From Flavobacterium sp. 9 (GTDB taxonomy: Bacteria; Bacteroidota; Bacteroidia; Flavobacteriales; Flavobacteriaceae), in NCBI RefSeq assembly GCF_002754195.1, contig NZ_PEEU01000001.1:2666001-2730000 (forward strand): 64,000 nt of DNA, written 5' to 3'. The notes below the pieces were generated by a model, which saw nothing but the letters and a program-made list of their open reading frames with translations, was not told where the DNA came from and did not search any database. Made by a program: the position numbers and the translations under genes. Shown here piece after piece: positions 59,750-64,000 of the stretch; the stretch's first letter is position 1; each line of letters starts with the position of its first letter.

Positions 59750-60907
59750 ATGCTAAACTTTGAATTATACAATCCGACGAATTTAATCTTCGGAAAAGGA
59801 CAAATTGAAAAACTTTCGACTTTAGTACCAAAAGATGCTAAAATTTTATTGGCATATGGCGGCGGAAGTATTTTTAAAAATGGAGTACACGAACAAGTAA
59901 TCAACAACTTAAAAGGTTTTGATATTGTAGAATTTGGTGGAATTGAACCAAATCCGCATTTTGAAACATTGATGAAAGCGGTTGAAGTTATCAAGGCAGA
60001 AAAAATTGATTTCATTCTTGCCGTTGGTGGAGGATCTGTAATTGATGGTGTGAAATTTATTTCGGCAGCAGTAAACTTTGACGGAAATCCGATTGATATT
60101 TTACAAAAACGTATGTTGATTAAAGAAAATGCGGTGCCTTTTGGAACTGTTTTGACTTTGCCTGCAACAGGAAGCGAAATGAATTCGGGTTCTGTAGTTA
60201 CGATTAAAGCAACTCAGGAAAAACTGGCTTTTGGCGGAAGCGCATTATTCCCAAAATTCTCTATTTGTGATCCAACTGTAATTGCTTCTTTACCGAAAAG
60301 ACAATTGCAAAACGGTGTTGTTGATGCTTACACACACGTAATGGAACAATATTTAACATATCCGCACGAAGGTTATTTACAAGATAGAATTGCCGAAGGG
60401 ATTTTACAGACTTTAATCGAAGTTGGTCCAAGCGTTGTTGAAAACCCAACAGATTATGCTTTGGCTTCAAATTTTATGTGGAGTTGTACAATGGCTTTAA
60501 ACGGATTGATTCAAAAAGGTGTTCCATCTGATTGGGCAACGCACATGATTGGTCACGAATTAACGGCTTTATACGGAATTGATCACGCCAGAACTTTGGC
60601 GATTATCGGACCAAGTTTGTATAATGTGATGTTTGAAACTAAAAAAGGAAAACTAGCACAATACGGAAGAAGAATTTTCAACCTAACGGGTTCTGATGAT
60701 GAAGTTGCAAAAGAAGCGATCAACAAAACAGTAGAATTTTTCCATACTATGGGAATGGATACTAAACTTTCGCAATACACAGATGATTATTCTAAAACTG
60801 CCAATTTTATCGTGAAACGTTTCGACGAAAGAGGCTGGAAAGGTCTTGGAGAAAACCAATTGGTAACTTTAGACAAAGTAAAATCAATTGTTGAACTAAG
60901 CTACTAG
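59750..60907 (+). CDS. iron-containing alcohol dehydrogenase (YqhD-like)
   Basis: A 385-residue group III NADPH-dependent alcohol dehydrogenase. The start MLNFELYNPTNLIFGKGQI, the Rossmann loop YGGGSIFKNG, AVGGGSVIDGVKF, the metal region (ALNGLIQKGVPSDWATHMIG; HELTALYGIDH with His ligands) and the C-terminus match YqhD/BdhA. Reduces aldehydes, including lipid-peroxidation products, with NADPH. The gene is 176 bases from the PfpI gene and could share stress-related function. Confidence 0.92.
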   Translation: MLNFELYNPTNLIFGKGQIEKLSTLVPKDAKILLAYGGGSIFKNGVHEQVINNLKGFDIVEFGGIEPNPHFETLMKAVEVIKAEKIDFILAVGGGSVIDGVKFISAAVNFDGNPIDILQKRMLIKENAVPFGTVLTLPATGSEMNSGSVVTIKATQEKLAFGGSALFPKFSICDPTVIASLPKRQLQNGVVDAYTHVMEQYLTYPHEGYLQDRIAEGILQTLIEVGPSVVENPTDYALASNFMWSCTMALNGLIQKGVPSDWATHMIGHELTALYGIDHARTLAIIGPSLYNVMFETKKGKLAQYGRRIFNLTGSDDEVAKEAINKTVEFFHTMGMDTKLSQYTDDYSKTANFIVKRFDERGWKGLGENQLVTLDKVKSIVELSY

Positions 60908-60971
60908 TTTAAAATTTTCGGTCTCGCCTTAAATACTAAGGTTGAAAACTGTCACTAAAATATTAAAATCA

Positions 60972-61008
60972 AAAAAGGCGTTCTTAAGTTATTTAGGAAC
61001 GCCTTTTT
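60972..61008 (+). terminator. adh terminator
   Basis: AAAAAGGCGTTC (60972-60983) pairs with GAACGCCTTTTT (60997-61008) over a 13-base loop. The rest of the 337-base gap to gpsA is AT-rich, with only the gpsA promoter recognised. Confidence 0.87.
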
Positions 61009-61194
61009 AAAATACTAAAACAAAACTAACTAACTCAATTCTTATTAAACTCATTTAAAATTCTAATTTATAATCAGTTACAACGTAATAGTGCAAATAT
61101 TATTATATAAATAGTAAATTATTTTTTTATTATTTTAAAACTCCTTGAAAACCATTGAAATTAAAGGGGTTTTGTAAATTTCTTAAATGAGATT

Positions 61195-61226
61195 TTGTAT
61201 TATTACTACATTATTAAGTACTTTTG
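61195..61226 (+). promoter_or_regulatory. gpsA promoter
   Basis: TTG (61195-61197), a 21-base spacer and TACTTTTG (61219-61226) fit the Bacteroidota consensus, 18 bases before the gpsA ATG. Confidence 0.65.
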
Positions 61227-61244
61227 TTTTAAATTATTAAAATA

Positions 61245-62240
61245 ATGAGTGAAAATTTAAAATTTGCAGTTATTGGAGGAGGAAGCTGGGCAACGGCAAT
61301 TGTAAAAATGCTATGTGTAAATCTTTCCGAAATTTCATGGTACATGCGTAACGATGCTGCAATCGAGCACATTCAGAAATACAAACACAATCCAAACTAT
61401 TTAAGTTCAGTCGAATTTGACACTAACAAACTTAAATTGACCAATAATATAAATGAAGCTGTTGAGTATGCAGATTATGTAATCTTTGCTATTCCTTCTG
61501 CTTTCCTTGCTGGTGAACTTAAGAATCTGACGGTTTCATTGTCAGATAAAATTATTTTCTCTGCAATTAAAGGAATTGTTCCTGAAACCAGTTTGATCGT
61601 TGGGGAGCATTTTCATATAGAATATGACATTCCATATTACAATATTGGTGTTATTACAGGTCCTTGTCACGCTGAAGAAGTAGCGCTTGAACGACTTTCT
61701 TACTTAACAATTGCTTGTGGCGATCCTGATAAAGCCAGAGTTGTTGCCAAATCACTTTCCGGAAACTATATCAAAGCCAAGATTTCAGATGATATTATTG
61801 GTACTGAATATGCTGCAATGCTTAAAAATATTTATGCAATCGCAGCCGGAATTGCTCACGGTTTAGGTTATGGAGATAACTTTCAATCGGTAATGATGAG
61901 TAACGGAATCCGTGAAATGAAAAAATTCATTAGAAAGGTTCACAAGATGAAACGTAACATCAATGATTCTGCTTATTTGGGTGATTTATTAGTTACAGGA
62001 TATTCGGTATTCTCGAGAAACAGAATGTTCGGAAACATGATTGGAAAAGGCTACACCGTAAAAAGTGCGATGATGGAAATGAGTATGGTTGCCGAAGGTT
62101 ATTACGCAACAAAAAGTGCTTATAAACTAAATCAGGGTTACGGCGCAAAAACTCCTATTATTGATGCTGTTTACGCTGTATTATATGAGGGAAAAGATGC
62201 CAAATCTGTATTTAAAAAACTTACGGAGTCTCTTGATTAA
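61245..62240 (+). CDS. gpsA: NAD(P)-dependent glycerol-3-phosphate dehydrogenase
   Basis: Reduces dihydroxyacetone phosphate to sn-glycerol-3-phosphate for lipid synthesis. The 331-residue protein has the Rossmann VIGGGSWATAIVKML, the KGIVPE loop, GPCHAEEVA, the catalytic Lys in EYAAMLKNIYAIAAGI and the substrate-binding block near GDLLVTGYSVFSRNRMFG (Arg-Asn). All catalytic regions are intact. Confidence 0.96.
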   Translation: MSENLKFAVIGGGSWATAIVKMLCVNLSEISWYMRNDAAIEHIQKYKHNPNYLSSVEFDTNKLKLTNNINEAVEYADYVIFAIPSAFLAGELKNLTVSLSDKIIFSAIKGIVPETSLIVGEHFHIEYDIPYYNIGVITGPCHAEEVALERLSYLTIACGDPDKARVVAKSLSGNYIKAKISDDIIGTEYAAMLKNIYAIAAGIAHGLGYGDNFQSVMMSNGIREMKKFIRKVHKMKRNINDSAYLGDLLVTGYSVFSRNRMFGNMIGKGYTVKSAMMEMSMVAEGYYATKSAYKLNQGYGAKTPIIDAVYAVLYEGKDAKSVFKKLTESLD

Positions 62241-62248
62241 TTTTTTTT

Positions 62249-62380
62249 AGAAAATAGATTATAGAGTAAAGAAAATAGACTTCTATACTTTGAGAATATA
62301 AAAAGAGCCAAGACTAATTATTTAGATCTTGGCTCTTTCTTCTTTATTCTATTCTCTTTACTCTATAATATCTATTTTCT
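62249..62380. repeat. long nested inverted repeat after gpsA
   Basis: The outer arms 62249-62279 and 62348-62380 are complementary apart from one mismatch and a two-base bulge (AGAAAATAGATTATAGAGTA ... TACTCTATAATATCTATTTT). They enclose a terminator stem AAAGAGCCAAGA (62302-62313) with TCTTGGCTCTTT (62327-62338). The inner stem is a standard terminator; the outer arms resemble intergenic repeat words. Confidence 0.78.
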
Positions 62381-62400
62381 TTATTCTTTCTTCTAAAAAA

Positions 62401-62808
62401 TTACTTCACCATAATTCCCTCTACAAACAAAATCGGTACTTCTTCAGTATCGTTTTCGTTGATTAGGTTTGATTTGAAGATGAATTTCTTGTCGTATAAA
62501 GTATTTCCAATGAAGAATGTTACCATGAATTCATTGTTCAAAGCCAACAAACTCTTCTCGACCATTTCGATTTTTACTACAGAAACTGCCGGAACTTCAA
62601 CAAATGCGTGACGTAAAACAGATGTTTTTTTCATTTCGCCATCAATAGTTCCAAAAGCTTTTGAAACTACCATAACACTGTCTAAATTAAAGTCGCTATC
62701 GTTTACAAGATAAGCGTACCACACTTTTTCCATAAAATCGTCGCTCCATTCCTGCACTGCTGCAAGAAATACGTTTTCAACTTCGGGGATTGTTATATCT
62801 TTCTTCAT
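62401..62808 (-). CDS. conserved hypothetical protein next to pheS
   Basis: A 135-residue acidic protein starting MKKDITIPEVENVFLAAVQEW (first 20: MKKDITIPEVENVFLAAVQE) with no signal peptide or membrane segment. EWSDDFMEKVWYAYLVNDSDFNLDSV-type blocks (quoted in part: DDFMEKVWYAYL) and a hydrophobic C-terminal strand IPILFVEGIMVK-like end suggest a small alpha/beta fold. I recognise it only as a Bacteroidota protein seen near pheS. The chosen ATG at 62808 leaves an eight-residue upstream extension out. Confidence 0.65.
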   Translation of the reverse strand: MKKDITIPEVENVFLAAVQEWSDDFMEKVWYAYLVNDSDFNLDSVMVVSKAFGTIDGEMKKTSVLRHAFVEVPAVSVVKIEMVEKSLLALNNEFMVTFFIGNTLYDKKFIFKSNLINENDTEEVPILFVEGIMVK

Positions 62809-62823
62809 ATATGTCAAAAGTTT

Positions 62824-62876
62824 AAAAGTCAAAAGTCGAAAGTCCCATACTTTGAGACTTTCGACTTTTGACTTTT
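62824..62876. repeat. 21-bp intergenic palindrome between pheS and hypothetical gene
   Basis: AAAAGTCAAAAGTCGAAAGTC (62824-62844; first 20 quoted are AAAAGTCAAAAGTCGAAAGT) pairs exactly with 62856-62876, leaving an 11-base loop. The arms consist of repeated AAAAGTC words. It lies between two minus-strand genes and has no T-run specific for either. Confidence 0.75.
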
Positions 62877-62884
62877 GACTAAAA

Positions 62885-63904
62885 TTAAATATTTGCTTTA
62901 AATTGCTCTAAGAAACGAACATCATTTTCGTAAAACATACGGATATCACCAATTTGGTATAGTAACATCGCGATACGCTCTACTCCCATTCCAAAGGCAA
63001 AACCGTTGTATTCGTCAGGATTGATGTCGCAGTTTTTAAGAACGTTTGGATCAACCATTCCGCAACCACCAATTTCTAACCAACCGGTTCCTTTTGTGAT
63101 ACGGTAATCAGTTTCGGTTTTTAAACCCCAATAAATATCAATTTCGGCACTTGGTTCTGTAAACGGAAAGTATGACGGACGTAAACGAATCTTAGATTTT
63201 CCGAACATTTCTTTTGTAAAATAAAGTAATGTTTGTTTTAAATCTGCAAACGAAACGTCTTTGTCAATGTACAATCCTTCCACTTGATGGAAAATACAGT
63301 GCGAACGTGACGAAATTGCTTCGTTACGAAATACACGTCCCGGAGAAATAGTACGAATTGGCGGTTTGTGATTTTCCATGTAACGCACCTGAACTGATGA
63401 TGTATGCGTACGCAACAACACATCAGGATTTGTCTGAATGAAAAATGTATCCTGCATATCACGCGCCGGATGGTATTCCGGTAGGTTCAATGCGGTAAAA
63501 TTATGCCAATCGTCTTCGATTTCCGGACCTTCGGAAACGTTGAAACCAATGTTGGCAAAAATATCTATAATTTGATTTTTAACGATCGAAATCGGATGAC
63601 GAGAACCAATAATTACCGGTTCTGCTGAACGAGTTAAATCACCAAAAACTCCTTTAATTTCTTCTTTGCTTTCCAGTTCTTCCTGAATAAGTCTAACTTT
63701 TTCTTCGGCAACTGTTTTTAAAGTATTAATTACTTGTCCAAAATCTTTTTTCTGGTCGTTCGGAATGTTTTTGAACTCTGTAAAAAGTTCTTTCAACAAA
63801 CCCTTACTACCTAAATATTTAATACGGAATTGTTCTAAGGATTCTTTGTTTTTATCATTAAAGGCTTTAGCTTCCTCTATATGTTGTTTTATCTTATCTA
63901 TCAT
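62885..63904 (-). CDS. pheS: phenylalanine-tRNA ligase alpha subunit
   Basis: Charges tRNA-Phe as the alpha subunit of the (alpha-beta)2 enzyme. The 339-residue protein has the N-terminal coiled-coil (about 1-90), [20 protein letters not shown], motif 2 ([19 protein letters not shown], containing the class II Arg) and motif 3 ([16 protein letters not shown]). Length and motifs are standard. The beta subunit gene pheT is not in the window. Confidence 0.97.
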   Translation of the reverse strand: MIDKIKQHIEEAKAFNDKNKESLEQFRIKYLGSKGLLKELFTEFKNIPNDQKKDFGQVINTLKTVAEEKVRLIQEELESKEEIKGVFGDLTRSAEPVIIGSRHPISIVKNQIIDIFANIGFNVSEGPEIEDDWHNFTALNLPEYHPARDMQDTFFIQTNPDVLLRTHTSSVQVRYMENHKPPIRTISPGRVFRNEAISSRSHCIFHQVEGLYIDKDVSFADLKQTLLYFTKEMFGKSKIRLRPSYFPFTEPSAEIDIYWGLKTETDYRITKGTGWLEIGGCGMVDPNVLKNCDINPDEYNGFAFGMGVERIAMLLYQIGDIRMFYENDVRFLEQFKANI

Positions 63905-64000
63905 TTTCCTTCAATAATTGAGAATACAAATTTACATAATTTGTTTCAAGTTTAAAGTCTAAAATTTAAAGTTTCCTTTGCAAGGTGTGATATTCCTTCA
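63905..64000. promoter_or_regulatory. pheS upstream region
   Basis: The final 96 bases should include the pheS promoter on the minus strand. The words TTTCAAGTTTAAAGTCTAAAATTTAAAG resemble the intergenic repeats found at 6249. Nothing else is recognised before the window ends. Confidence 0.4.

Noticed and set aside
1..64000. tRNA, rRNA or transposase genes
   Set aside because: None could be recognised by eye on either strand; a tRNAscan/Infernal run would be needed to exclude short RNA genes.

Overview
The window comes from a low-GC Bacteroidota genome, most likely Flavobacterium or a close relative. The evidence is AT-rich coding sequence, TAnnTTTG-type -7 promoter elements, TTG start codons, a complete Bat aerotolerance operon, a TonB-dependent receptor with a carboxypeptidase-like regulatory domain, a NadV-type NAD salvage gene, a BamA-type barrel fused to patatin, and many gene-free intergenic palindromes. 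I see no rRNA, tRNA, CRISPR array, transposase or prophage structural gene. The assignment rests on recognised protein motifs, not on database searches.

Layout. 1-5.0 kb: the start of a cystathionine gamma-synthase gene, a DUF3298-like lipoprotein, an AlbA_2/Schlafen-type ATP-binding protein, an S23-type four-helix-bundle gene, an SDR and an aldo/keto reductase. 5.2-15.0 kb: the MoxR-DUF58-Bat operon, interrupted by a second, broken S23-type gene. 15.0-22.9 kb: a YfbK-like VWA lipoprotein, 5-formyl-THF cyclo-ligase, a succinylglutamate desuccinylase-like hydrolase, UvrC and a patatin/BamA fusion. 23.1-28.9 kb: aromatic amino-acid catabolism (homogentisate dioxygenase, HPPD, tryptophan 2,3-dioxygenase) with DUF3108 and M23 proteins, and a possible small RNA. 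28.9-39.6 kb: small hypothetical genes, HxlR and AraC regulators with their divergent targets, Pgi, a TonB receptor and a RlpA-like protein.

39.8-45.2 kb is an accessory island. It holds a nucleotidyltransferase-fold protein, a 73-aa double-glycine precursor peptide, a LanC cyclase and a LanB dehydratase split into two proteins. This is a compact class I lanthipeptide cluster with no recognisable transporter, protease or immunity gene. The precursor has its own promoter and is followed by a strong hairpin that probably sets the ratio of peptide to enzymes.

45.3-49.2 kb: DinB-like, ArsC/Spx-like, YicC, Gmk, DoxX and NadD. 49.4-57.2 kb: a tight minus-strand NAD+/ADP-ribose operon. A NrtR-type Nudix repressor precedes prs, a NADAR hydrolase, two ADP-ribosylglycohydrolases, KptA RNA 2'-phosphotransferase, a 2OG-Fe(II) oxygenase, a metallophosphatase, a deoxyribosyltransferase-like protein and nadV. 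Two 21-bp palindromes with identical 7-7-7 architecture flank and overlap the promoter between nrtR and prs, a convincing autologous operator pair. Inference: the operon rebuilds NAD+ from nicotinamide while removing ADP-ribose or 2'-phosphate marks from nucleic acid or protein, as expected for recovery from NAD-consuming toxins or defence systems. 57.3-64 kb: a PKD lipoprotein, LysR with a divergent DJ-1/PfpI gene, a YqhD-like alcohol dehydrogenase, GpsA, a conserved hypothetical protein and PheS.

The two strongest leads are the NrtR-controlled NAD/ADP-ribose operon and the lanthipeptide island. A third, more speculative one is that both S23-type four-helix-bundle genes in the window lie inside the loop of a near-perfect local inverted repeat, as such genes do in 23S rRNA intervening sequences.
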